Below the pieces are notes generated by a model, which ran no database searches, was not told the DNA's origin, and was given only the letters and a program-made list of their open reading frames with translations. A stretch of 64,000 nt of DNA from JBBRYB01 sp038238115 (lineage in GTDB: Bacteria; Actinomycetota; Actinomycetes; Propionibacteriales; Nocardioidaceae), in the NCBI GenBank assembly GCA_038238115.1, contig JBBRYB010000009.1:1-64000 (forward strand), read 5' to 3'. Numbering within the stretch: the first letter of the stretch is position 1; each line of letters starts with the position of its first letter. This document shows positions 1-7,703 of the stretch, in pieces. A program made the translations under genes and the position numbers.

Positions 1-204
1 ATCACCACCCAGACCGACCAGCTGCTCCATCCCCGGCAACGACCTGCCACTGGCATCGACGTCGGCGACGATGGCATGCAGGTCGGCCCAATGCGCCGCG
101 TCCTGCAGGATCCGCACCTCCGCCCGCTCCGCCACCGCACGTGCAGCCGCCACATCGCGCAGGGTGGCGTCGGGGTCGAGGGAGGCCGGGTCGGTGTCGA
201 ACAT
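1..204 (-). CDS. HNH endonuclease / DUF222 family protein, N-terminal fragment
   Basis: The first 68 residues of a protein that runs off the left edge. Reading down from an ATG at 202-204 the frame stays open to base 1. It begins MFDTDPASL and continues with an Ala/Arg/Glu-rich helix and then SGRSLPGMEQLVGLGGD. This is how I remember the N-terminus of the multi-copy DUF222-HNH proteins of Nocardioides and relatives, where a DUF222 region precedes a C-terminal HNH nuclease domain. The HNH motif itself would lie outside the window. In those families the role is unproven; mobile or selfish behaviour is suspected. An IS remnant lies directly upstream, which fits an accessory region. Confidence 0.6.
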   Translation of the reverse strand, partial: MFDTDPASLDPDATLRDVAAARAVAERAEVRILQDAAHWADLHAIVADVDASGRSLPGMEQLVGLGGD

Positions 205-253
205 GCAACCCACTCTATGAGTGTCTGCCGACAGTTCCTGACGCAGTTTTCTT

Positions 254-460
254 TTATACACAAAGAGATTGCGAGCTTCCGCGCTTCTCGTCGTCCGGAT
301 GCACGCGCCGTCCTGGGACGGTGAAGACCCGTGGTGGAGGTTGGACACGGTGGCCTTGGCGAGGTCGGGTGCGGCCAGGCGGCCGACGGCGCGGCCGAGG
401 GTGTGGGCCATCACGGTCAGCGCGAGCCAGGCGGCATCGGTCATGAACAGCGCCGACGGC
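254..460 (-). pseudogene. IS1380-type transposase C-terminal remnant, frameshifted
   Basis: On the minus strand one frame reads TDAAWLALTVMAHTLGRAVG and continues RLAAPDLAKATVSNL. The next frame then continues RVFTVPGRRVHPDDEKRGSS to a TAA at 254-256. Together these match the end of IS1380-family transposases as I remember it (NAAWLALAVMAHNLGRA...TVPGRLV). The frame change falls near 330-336 and needs a one-base shift. No N-terminal catalytic part and no terminal inverted repeats can be seen, so this is a dead fragment. The rest of the 205-592 gap shows no gene; it holds the upstream region of the HNH gene. Confidence 0.6.
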
Positions 461-592
461 CCAAGCAGCTCACGGCTGACCGGATCCAACTGCCGAACGT
501 TGGACCACTTGGCGCCCGAAACCTCGACCCAAGCGTCGAGGGCGACCGCGGCACAAGCCCCTAAGTGACCCTTGATCCGGGGATAAGTGGTG

Positions 593-1900
593 CTACTCGC
601 GGTCCGCTTGCCCAGGCAGCAGGACGGTGAACCGCGTGTGCTCCTGTGTCCAGGCGTGGAGCAGTCGACCGCCCTCCCCGGCGACCAGAGCTCGGGCCAG
701 TCCCAACCCCAGGGGTCGGCGGCCGCGCTGCCGGCCGTCGGAGACGACCGGCCATCCCGGTGTCGGACCGTGCACGAGGTTGACGCCTCGCGTGGTTCCT
801 TCGTCGCCCACGTCGATCGCGAGTGTTCCGCCAGCATCTCGCGCCATCACCGTGACCGTTCCCTGTCCGTGCTTGCAGGCGTTGTCGACGAGCACGTCCA
901 GCACCTGCCGCACCGCTGCGGCCGCGGCTCGTGAGACCGGGGGCTCCGCGCAGGCCACCTTGATGTCTCGCTGGCTCGCGGCCAGCGCCGGGGACCACCG
1001 AGACTCCAGGTCGGCCAGCAGCGCCGGTACGTCTAGCGGTCCCCGCTCGATCTCCTCGTCTCCGCGCGTCAGGGCGAGGACGTCGTCGACGGTGCCGGCC
1101 AGCCGGTCCACCGTCACGAGGGAGTCGGCCAAGGTTGCCCGCGCATCCGTTCGTGGGTCCGCCTGAGCCGACTCCAGCGCCAGTCTCAAGGCGGTCAGCG
1201 GAGTCTGGATCTGGTGGGAGGCATACGCCGCGAAGTTCTGCTCCCGAGCCATCAGGTCGCCGAGCCGAGCGGCTGTGCGGTTCAGTGCGTCTGCCGCCCG
1301 GTCGATCTCGCCGACGTCGCTCGGTGACACGCTGACACCGAAGTTGCCCGAGCCGAGCTCCTCTGCCCCGTGCTCGAGCCGCAGCAACGGTTCGGTCAAG
1401 CGGGCCGCCTGCCGACGGGCAAGCACTGCCGCGATCAGCGCCGCCACGCCAGCGAGCAACAGCATGCCAGCCCACGCCGCCCAGACACTTGCGGTGAGTA
1501 GGTCATGCGAGCCATGCGCCCGTACGACACCTACCACGCGGCCGCGGGAGAACACGGGCACGGCGGCGACTTCATCCTCCGCGACCTGACCCTTCGCCAC
1601 GTTGCCACTGCGGGCTGAGGCGGTCGGCGCATCGGCCCGGCCCGGGCCGGACCCGACGATGCGGGCTCCGTCGAGGTTGTAGAGACCCACATCGGAGTCT
1701 CCTGCGTCGAGCTCGAGCCGAGTCCACTGTGCCGGCGGCGTACGCGTCACATGGACCGCGGCGTTGAGCGCCTCGCGTTCGAGCTCCTCGCTCTGGCCGG
1801 ACACCAGCAGCCGCTGCACAGCCACGGCCAGCGGCACACCGAAGACGAGCTCGGCGATCACCACGGCCACCACGGCCACGCCGAGAATTCGTCGTCGCAC
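593..1900 (-). CDS. Two-component sensor histidine kinase
   Basis: A 435-residue membrane sensor kinase. Transmembrane segments lie at about 7-30 and 138-161 with a short extracytoplasmic domain between them. A HAMP-like linker follows, then a HisKA helix with the phospho-acceptor at H229 in the motif ASHQIQTPL, then an HATPase region with N-box VLVDNACKHG and GLGLA G-box. The start is a GTG at 1898-1900. The gene is divergent from the glycan-type unit beginning at 2044. That unit ends with an OmpR response regulator (5020-5760), which is the likely partner. Such a split arrangement, with sensor and regulator flanking their presumed targets, suggests control of the intervening genes. The signal sensed is unknown. 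Confidence 0.85.
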   Translation of the reverse strand: MRRRILGVAVVAVVIAELVFGVPLAVAVQRLLVSGQSEELEREALNAAVHVTRTPPAQWTRLELDAGDSDVGLYNLDGARIVGSGPGRADAPTASARSGNVAKGQVAEDEVAAVPVFSRGRVVGVVRAHGSHDLLTASVWAAWAGMLLLAGVAALIAAVLARRQAARLTEPLLRLEHGAEELGSGNFGVSVSPSDVGEIDRAADALNRTAARLGDLMAREQNFAAYASHQIQTPLTALRLALESAQADPRTDARATLADSLVTVDRLAGTVDDVLALTRGDEEIERGPLDVPALLADLESRWSPALAASQRDIKVACAEPPVSRAAAAAVRQVLDVLVDNACKHGQGTVTVMARDAGGTLAIDVGDEGTTRGVNLVHGPTPGWPVVSDGRQRGRRPLGLGLARALVAGEGGRLLHAWTQEHTRFTVLLPGQADRE

Positions 1901-2043
1901 GCCTGCTCCCTGGTATGCCGATAAGGTTTTGCCATCCGCTCACCTGGCCCGGGGCGGTGCCTTGCCGACTCGAGCCTAGCGTCGGAGCTAACCGCACCGA
2001 CGCACGCGGACTCGCCGCCGGGGACCATAGAAGGGGTACCGAC

Positions 2044-3021
2044 ATGGCTGCTGCGCCGTGGCACCAGAGATGGTGGGTTCGCGTCGCCGTCGCCATCGCC
2101 ATGGGTCTCGCGGCGGGCTGGATCGCCACCCATGGCATCGCCGGCGTCGCCTGGAGTGCCGTGGCCGCTGTGATGGCCAGCGCTGGCGTGGGGCACCTCA
2201 TCGTGCTTGCGCTGATCTGGGCTGTCGGGTTGGCGGCGTACTCGACGGTGCTGAGCGCCGCGATGCCCGGTCTGGGGACGCGACGCAGCCTCACGGTGAA
2301 CCTGACGGGGAGTGCGGTGGCGAATGTCGTGCCACTGGGAGGGGCCCTCGCGACCGCACTGAACTGGAAGATGCTGCGCGGGTGGGGTCACTCCAACGCG
2401 TCATTCCTGGCGTTCTCCGCGTTGACCAACGCCCTTGCGGTCATGACGAAGCTGGCGCTACCGGTGGTCGCGGTAGCCCTCATGGTGACGGTCTCCGAGC
2501 ATGTGCCCAGGGTGCTATGGCTCACGGCGGCCTGCTGCGCCGCAGCGTTGGCCGCTGGTTGCCTGGCGGGATTTGTCTGGTCCCGCAGTCGCCGGCGCTT
2601 CGCCGGTGCCGCCGGAGTCCAGGTGCTCAGCCTTCTGCGCGGGCGGTGGCGGGCGCTTCTCCTGGGCAGCGTCGCCTACACGTTCGCGCAGATCGTGCTT
2701 CTCGGCTTCTCCCTGCGTGCCGTGGGTCTGACGCTCCCGCTGACCGCCTTGGTCGCGACCGCTGCGATCGAACGGCTCGGGACGGTGATTCCGCTGACGC
2801 CAGGAGGCGCGGGAGTGGCCGAAGCGGGCGCGATCGCCTGGCTCATCGGGATCGGGCTGGACCCGGCGCAGGCCATCGCCGGAGTTCTGCTTTACCGGAT
2901 CTTCATCGTGGTGATGGAGATTCCGGTCGGTGGGCTGGTGCTCGCTGCGTGGGCCTGGCAGGTCCGCACCCTGCGCCGCGGCGCGTCGAGGACGGAGCTC
3001 TCATGCGCATCGCCCACGTGA
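2044..3021 (+). CDS. UPF0104 / lysylphosphatidylglycerol-synthase-type transmembrane protein
   Basis: A 325-residue polytopic membrane protein with about eight hydrophobic segments. The late motif TPGGAGVAEAGAIAW, followed by a conserved YRI-FIVVMEIP-type segment, is typical of the YbhN/AglD/MprF-transmembrane family (UPF0104). That family includes flippase domains, but most members have no proven substrate. The ATG at 2044 is preferred over an upstream in-frame start because GAAGGGG lies just before it and the hydrophobic N-terminus begins there. It overlaps the next gene by 19 nt, so the two are probably co-translated. By context it may move or anchor the product of the GT4/PIG-L pair downstream; that is inference. 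Confidence 0.78.
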   Translation: MAAAPWHQRWWVRVAVAIAMGLAAGWIATHGIAGVAWSAVAAVMASAGVGHLIVLALIWAVGLAAYSTVLSAAMPGLGTRRSLTVNLTGSAVANVVPLGGALATALNWKMLRGWGHSNASFLAFSALTNALAVMTKLALPVVAVALMVTVSEHVPRVLWLTAACCAAALAAGCLAGFVWSRSRRRFAGAAGVQVLSLLRGRWRALLLGSVAYTFAQIVLLGFSLRAVGLTLPLTALVATAAIERLGTVIPLTPGGAGVAEAGAIAWLIGIGLDPAQAIAGVLLYRIFIVVMEIPVGGLVLAAWAWQVRTLRRGASRTELSCASPT

Positions 3022-4133
3022 GCGACTGGTTCCTCCCACACCTCGGCGGGATCGAGCTTCACGTAGCGGACCTGGCCAGCCGCCAGCGCGAGCGGGGCGA
3101 CGAGGTGTGCGTGCTGACAACGACACCGGCCGACAGCGACGGTGACACGTCCAGCACCGAGGCCGGTGACGTCCCGGTGCGGCGCGTCCGAGCACTCGCC
3201 CAGGTGCACGGATCGGACCTGAGCGACTTCGACGTCGTGCACGCCCACGTCTCGGCAGTGTCGCCGCTCGCGAGCACAGTTGCCGCCTCAGCCAGCCGTG
3301 CCGGTATCCCATCCATCGTGACCGTGCACTCGATGTGGACCGGGCTCGGCCCGCTGCCGCGCGCCGCCACGACAGTCTTCGGGCTGCGGTCCTCCGAGGT
3401 GGTCTGGACCGCGGTGAGCGAGGTCGCTGCTGAGCTGGTACGTCGATCGCTACCTCGGCATACGGCGGTTCGCGTCCTGCCCAACGCGGTCGACGTCGGA
3501 CCGCGGTCAGGACCACCGGCGCCCGCACCTGACGGCGCCGTGACGTTGGTCAGCACGATGCGGCTCGCCCGACGCAAACGACCCTTGCCGCTGGTGCGCA
3601 TGCTCGACGGGCTCCGGCGGGCCGCGGCCACCCCGGTGCGGCTGGTGCTGGTGGGCGACGGCCCGCAGCGTGGGTTGATCGAAGACCACGTCCGCCGTCA
3701 CCGCCTCGATGACCAGGTGGAGGTAACCGGTCGGTTGGACCGCGACGACGTACTCACAACATTGGCCGCCGCCGACGTCTACGTGGCGCCGACACCGCGC
3801 GAGTCCTTCGGCCTGGCCGCCTTGGAGGCACGCTGCGTCGGCCTGCCCGTCGTGGCACGTGCCGGCAGCGGGGTCGTCCAGTTCGTCAGCCACGGCGTGA
3901 ACGGCCTGCTGGCCCGCACGGACGCAGAGATGGTCAACGACCTCGCACAGCTCGTCGACGACCTTGACCTCCGCGGGCGGATGGCCGAACACAACCGCAC
4001 AACACCTCCGGGCATGACTTGGGCGGAGTCGCTGTCTCGCCACGACGACGTCTACGCGTTCGCCGCCTCGGCGGCGCGGCGACGCCGACTGCTGATGCGC
4101 CGACGACCGGTCGAGGGCTCGGCCCATCGATGA
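3003..4133 (+). CDS. Family 4 glycosyltransferase (GT-B fold)
   Basis: A 376-residue retaining glycosyltransferase. The N-terminal Rossmann half starts MRIAHVSDWFLPHLGGIELH, the usual GT4 opening. The C-terminal half has LPNAVD, a VGDGPQR nucleotide-sugar loop and the EX7E motif in PRESFGLAALEARCVGLPVV. No signal peptide is seen, so it acts on the cytoplasmic face. It starts inside the end of the UPF0104 gene, and its stop overlaps the PIG-L start by ATGA. GT4 plus PIG-L is the enzyme combination of mycothiol synthesis (MshA/MshB) and of the first GPI steps (PIG-A/PIG-L). The acceptor here is not evident. Confidence 0.85.
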   Translation: MRIAHVSDWFLPHLGGIELHVADLASRQRERGDEVCVLTTTPADSDGDTSSTEAGDVPVRRVRALAQVHGSDLSDFDVVHAHVSAVSPLASTVAASASRAGIPSIVTVHSMWTGLGPLPRAATTVFGLRSSEVVWTAVSEVAAELVRRSLPRHTAVRVLPNAVDVGPRSGPPAPAPDGAVTLVSTMRLARRKRPLPLVRMLDGLRRAAATPVRLVLVGDGPQRGLIEDHVRRHRLDDQVEVTGRLDRDDVLTTLAAADVYVAPTPRESFGLAALEARCVGLPVVARAGSGVVQFVSHGVNGLLARTDAEMVNDLAQLVDDLDLRGRMAEHNRTTPPGMTWAESLSRHDDVYAFAASAARRRRLLMRRRPVEGSAHR

Positions 4134-5023
4134 CTCGTCAACGGTTCACCCTTGTCTCGTTCCATGCGCATCCCGATGACGAGTCACTGCTGACGGGTGG
4201 CACGTTGGCGATGGCAGCACACGACGGACACCGCGTCGTGCTCGTCACGGCGACCGACGGTGAGCAAGGCTTGGCCGCCGAGGCCGACGGGGTCGGGTCG
4301 CATCTCGCCGAACGCCGTCGCGAGGAGCTCGAGCGCGCGGCGTCCGCCCTCGGCTGCGCCCGGCTGGTGCGCCTCGGTTACGGCGACTCGGGACTTCACG
4401 CCGACGCCGACGACATGTCGCCCTTCGCTCAGGCGGATGTCGAGACCGCCGCCCGACGTCTTGCCGAGATCTTGATCGAGGAGCAGGCCGACGCGCTGAC
4501 GATCTATGACGCGCAAGGTGGCTACGGCCATCCCGACCATGTCCAGGTGCATCGGGTGGGCACCCGGGCGGCCCGGCTGGCCGGCACTGCGCTGGTCCTC
4601 GAGGCGACGGTCGACAGGGAGCTCCTCGAGCGCGTACTCAAGGTTGTGAGCGCGGCGCGCTCCGCTTTCGGTGTGTTCAGTGCACTCGGCCGGGACGCAC
4701 CACTCGGCCGAACCGGGCTCTACACATCACGTCGCCTGATCACTCACCGGATCAACGTCTCACGCCATGTCGGAGCGAAGCGCAGCGCCATGGCCGCGCA
4801 TCACTCCCAGCAGCGAGCTGATGGGCAGGTGCGGGTGCTGTGGCAGCTGTTGCGGCTACCTGGGCCGGTCTTCCGGTTGGCGTTCGGCCGCGAGTGGTTC
4901 GTCGAGCAGGGCAGGCGGCCAGGTCACCTCGAGGGGGACCTCTTCGCGTCGCTACGCCACCAGCCCCGCCGACGTACTGCCGCGAGCGACCTGCGAGGCG
5001 GACATGGCACGGCGCGGTCATGA
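4130..5023 (+). CDS. PIG-L family zinc-dependent N-deacetylase
   Basis: A 297-residue LmbE/PIG-L fold enzyme that would remove an N-acetyl group from a GlcNAc-type sugar. The zinc-binding signature is complete: FHAHPDDE near residues 10-17 and GHPDHVQVH near 132-140. MshB, the mycothiol deacetylase, belongs to this family, but the operon setting argues for a different substrate. The ATG at 4130 overlaps the stop of the GT4 gene (ATGA), and the stop overlaps the response-regulator start in the same way, which supports this start. An upstream in-frame extension inside the GT4 gene was discarded. Confidence 0.85.
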   Translation: MTRQRFTLVSFHAHPDDESLLTGGTLAMAAHDGHRVVLVTATDGEQGLAAEADGVGSHLAERRREELERAASALGCARLVRLGYGDSGLHADADDMSPFAQADVETAARRLAEILIEEQADALTIYDAQGGYGHPDHVQVHRVGTRAARLAGTALVLEATVDRELLERVLKVVSAARSAFGVFSALGRDAPLGRTGLYTSRRLITHRINVSRHVGAKRSAMAAHHSQQRADGQVRVLWQLLRLPGPVFRLAFGREWFVEQGRRPGHLEGDLFASLRHQPRRRTAASDLRGGHGTARS

Positions 5024-5760
5024 CCTCCTACGCTGAGTCCATGTCGAGCCTGCTCCTCGTCGAGGACGACCCGGAGATCGGGAAGTCCGTCAACGCGGCT
5101 CTCAGCGCGAACGGCCACCATGTCCTGTGGGCGCACGACGCCGTGGCTGCCCGCGAAGCGAGCGCTGGTACGGCTTTCGACCTGGCCCTGCTCGACCTCG
5201 GTCTTCCGCACGGCGACGGCGTCGATGTGTGCCGCGAGCTCCGGATGGCACAGCCTGGCTGCGTCATCGTCATGCTCACGGCACGACGCTCGGAGATGGA
5301 CGTCGTGGTCGGGCTCGAAGCCGGCGCCGACGACTACCTGACCAAGCCTTTCGGACTGACCGAGCTGCTGGCTCGGGTCCGCGCCCATCTGAGACGGCGC
5401 GAGTCGATGTCGCCGCATGAGCCCGGTGCCTGGTCGTCGGGAGACCTGGAGATCGACCTGGATGCCCGGCGGGTGCTCATCGCCGGCACCGAGGTCCAGC
5501 TGCGAGCCAAGGAGTTCGAGCTGCTCGCCAGGCTGGCCCAAGACGCCGGCCGTGCCGTGAGCCGCGAGACGCTCATGAGCGACGTATGGGACGAAAACTG
5601 GTTCGGCTCGACGAAGACGCTCGACGTACACATGGCCTCGCTTCGGCGCAAGCTGGACGAGGTGGCGAGCAGGGCGCCGTCACCCGCCGCGCTGCCCGTC
5701 CTCACCACACTGCGGGGCCACGGCTATCGGTTGGACCCGCCGGCCCCTGCCTCAGACTGA
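5020..5760 (+). CDS. OmpR/PhoB-family response regulator
   Basis: A 246-residue regulator. The receiver domain carries the acidic pair D16-D17, the phospho-acceptor D59 in ALLDLGLP and the switch Lys in DYLTKPF. A winged-helix DNA-binding domain follows (LRAKEFELLARLAQDAG, then TLDVHMASLRRKLD and a terminal LRGHGYRL). The ATG at 5020 is coupled to the PIG-L stop (ATGA); an internal ATG at 5041 would give the more usual MSSLLLVEDD start. It is the last gene of the UPF0104-GT4-PIG-L unit and the likely partner of the divergent kinase at 593-1900. Confidence 0.88.
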   Translation: MTSYAESMSSLLLVEDDPEIGKSVNAALSANGHHVLWAHDAVAAREASAGTAFDLALLDLGLPHGDGVDVCRELRMAQPGCVIVMLTARRSEMDVVVGLEAGADDYLTKPFGLTELLARVRAHLRRRESMSPHEPGAWSSGDLEIDLDARRVLIAGTEVQLRAKEFELLARLAQDAGRAVSRETLMSDVWDENWFGSTKTLDVHMASLRRKLDEVASRAPSPAALPVLTTLRGHGYRLDPPAPASD

Positions 5761-5852
5761 CCGTGAGCGCCGGCCGTGGACGGCATGGATACGGCGCAGA
5801 AGGGTACCCGTCTGGTGTCAGCAGTATGGACGGCCAAGAGGGAGTTCCGGCA

Positions 5853-6098
5853 ATGACAAGCACGCCCACCTCGGACGCGAGCGCGACGCGGCCGCTGGCT
5901 CTCGTGCCGGGCGCCTCCAGCGGGATCGGCCGCGCCGTCGCTGACCAGGTCGCCCAGCAAGGCTTCGATCTCGTCATCGCTGCGGAGGACGACACTATCA
6001 AGACGGCGCCAGTCGAACTCGAGCAGCACGGCGGATCCCGTCCAGGCGGAGCAGGTCGACCTGTCCACCTTCGACGCGTCGCCGGCGGGCCCGCATGA
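5853..6098 (+). pseudogene. Truncated, frameshifted short-chain dehydrogenase (SDR)
   Basis: The first 60 or so residues read as an SDR N-terminus with ALVPGASSGIGRAVA, where a functional family member has TGxxxGIG; the Thr is Pro here. It is followed by GFDLVIAAEDD. The frame then fails. A one-base shift near 6035 restores DPVQAEQVDLSTFD, the usual next SDR strand, but the gene stops about 25 codons later, well short of the roughly 250 residues expected. It is a decayed remnant. The remainder of the 5761-6113 gap holds nothing else I can support. Confidence 0.65.
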
Positions 6099-6113
6099 CC
6101 AATCCCGGCTCGG

Positions 6114-6962
6114 GTGGCTGAGTTGTCCAGCACTTTCGCGATTGGTGGTGACCTGACGGTCCATCGCCTCGGCTATGGGGCGATGCAGCTTCCTGGTGAT
6201 GGCGTCTGGGGTCCCCCTGCCGATCACGAAGCGGCGATCGGCGTGCTGCGCGCTGCGGCAGACGCAGGCGTCGACTTCATCGACACCGCCGACTCGTACG
6301 GTCCCGCCGTGAGCGAGCCGCTGATCGCCGAGGCTCTGCATCCCTATCCCGAGGGCTTGGTCATCGCCACCAAGGCCGGGCTCACCCGGACGGGACCCGG
6401 CGAGTGGGTCCCGGTCGGCCGGCCCGCATACCTCAAGCAACAGGTCGAGCTCAGCCTTCGGCTGCTGAGGCTGGACCGGATAGATCTGATTCAGCTGCAT
6501 CGGATCGATCCGGACGTCCCGTTCGAAGACCAGCTGGGCGCGTTCGCAGAGCTCAAGCTCGAGGGCAAGGTACGCCACATCGGGGTGTCGGAAGTGTCGC
6601 TGGCCGAACTCGAACAGGCACGCGCTATCACCGAGATCGCCAGTGCGCAGAACCTCTACAACCTCGTGAACCGCCAGTCCCAGGACGTCTTGGACTATGC
6701 CGGCGCAGAAGGAATCGCCTTCATTCCGTGGTTCCCGATCGCAACTGGTGACCTGGCCAGGCCGGACAGTCCGGTGGCGGACATCGCCCGAGAGCTCGAC
6801 GCGACACCCTCACAGGTGGCGCTTGCGTGGCTGCTTCAGAAGTCACCGGTCATGCTGCCGATCCCCGGCACCAAGTCCGTCGACCACTTGTACGAGAACC
6901 TCGGGGCCGGACAGCTCAGGCTGTCCGACGACGACATGTCTCGACTCGACGCCCTGACCTGA
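6114..6962 (+). CDS. Aldo/keto reductase
   Basis: A 282-residue NADPH-dependent aldo/keto reductase with a (beta/alpha)8 barrel. Visible motifs are DFIDTADSYG (catalytic Asp and Tyr), VIATKAGL (catalytic Lys), DLIQLHRIDP (catalytic His region), GKVRHIGVSEVS, and the NADPH loop LPIPGTKSVDHLYENL. The GTG at 6114 is the first start that includes the whole family N-terminus. The substrate cannot be inferred. It stands alone after the broken SDR gene. Confidence 0.88.
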   Translation: MAELSSTFAIGGDLTVHRLGYGAMQLPGDGVWGPPADHEAAIGVLRAAADAGVDFIDTADSYGPAVSEPLIAEALHPYPEGLVIATKAGLTRTGPGEWVPVGRPAYLKQQVELSLRLLRLDRIDLIQLHRIDPDVPFEDQLGAFAELKLEGKVRHIGVSEVSLAELEQARAITEIASAQNLYNLVNRQSQDVLDYAGAEGIAFIPWFPIATGDLARPDSPVADIARELDATPSQVALAWLLQKSPVMLPIPGTKSVDHLYENLGAGQLRLSDDDMSRLDALT

Positions 6963-7022
6963 GGAGCTGGTTCCACCGCGAGGCCGGGTCAAGCCTGTTG
7001 CTGGCTCAGCCACAATGGAGGC

Positions 7023-7676
7023 GTGAAACCGTTCCTCCTCCAGAGTCTCGCCGAGCTGGCTGCACAGCGGCCTCCAGATGGGCAGGAGGTCGTGCACTTC
7101 ACGGAGTCACTGGCCGAGGCGGTCATCGAGGAGTACTCGGCACCGGGCGACCTCGTGCTCGACCCGTTCGCCGGTTTTGGGACCACACTCGTGGTGGCCG
7201 AACGGATGAACCGCCGTGGCCTCGGCATCGAGCTCCTGTCCGCCCGCGTCGACCAGATCAGGCGGCGGGTGTCCGACGCCGACTCGGTCCTCGAGGGGGA
7301 CGCGCGCCGCCTCGATGATCTTGTCCGGGAAGAGGTGACGCTGTGTCTGACCTCGCCGCCGTACATGACGATCAACGACCATCCGGACTATGCGCTCGAC
7401 GCCTACGAGTCCACGAGTGGGGACTACTCGACATACCTCTGCGAGATCGAAGACGTCTTCCGGCAGGTGGCCGGCCTGCTGAGACCGGGTGGACACGCCG
7501 TCCTCAACGTCGCGAACATCGTGTCGGACACTGTGGTGACGCCGCTCGCCTGGGACGTCGCGCGCGTGGTTTCGAGGCAGCTCTCGCTGCGTCAGGAGTC
7601 GTTCATCTGCTGGGACCGGCAGCCGCCGGGGATCACCGGCGACTACTGCATCGTGTTCCAGCACACAACGCAGTGA
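7023..7676 (+). CDS. Orphan DNA methyltransferase (N4-cytosine/N6-adenine type)
   Basis: A 217-residue SAM-dependent methylase. Motif I, DLVLDPFAGFGTT, comes before motif IV, LTSPPYMT, and a QVAGLLRPGGH region follows. SPPY usually marks N4-cytosine or N6-adenine amino-methylation. The start is a GTG at 7023. No restriction endonuclease or specificity subunit lies nearby, and there is little room for a target-recognition domain, so it may be solitary or act on another nucleic acid. It ends 27 nt before the guaA stop on the other strand. Confidence 0.75.
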   Translation: MKPFLLQSLAELAAQRPPDGQEVVHFTESLAEAVIEEYSAPGDLVLDPFAGFGTTLVVAERMNRRGLGIELLSARVDQIRRRVSDADSVLEGDARRLDDLVREEVTLCLTSPPYMTINDHPDYALDAYESTSGDYSTYLCEIEDVFRQVAGLLRPGGHAVLNVANIVSDTVVTPLAWDVARVVSRQLSLRQESFICWDRQPPGITGDYCIVFQHTTQ

Positions 7677-7703
7677 TCGTATCTCGGAGCCTGCCGCCGC
7701 GCG

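Noticed and set aside
2058..3002. N-terminal extension of the GT4 glycosyltransferase
   Set aside because: The frame overlaps the UPF0104 gene completely, is Arg/Gly-rich, and GT4 enzymes start at the MRIAHVSDW-type sequence found at 3003.
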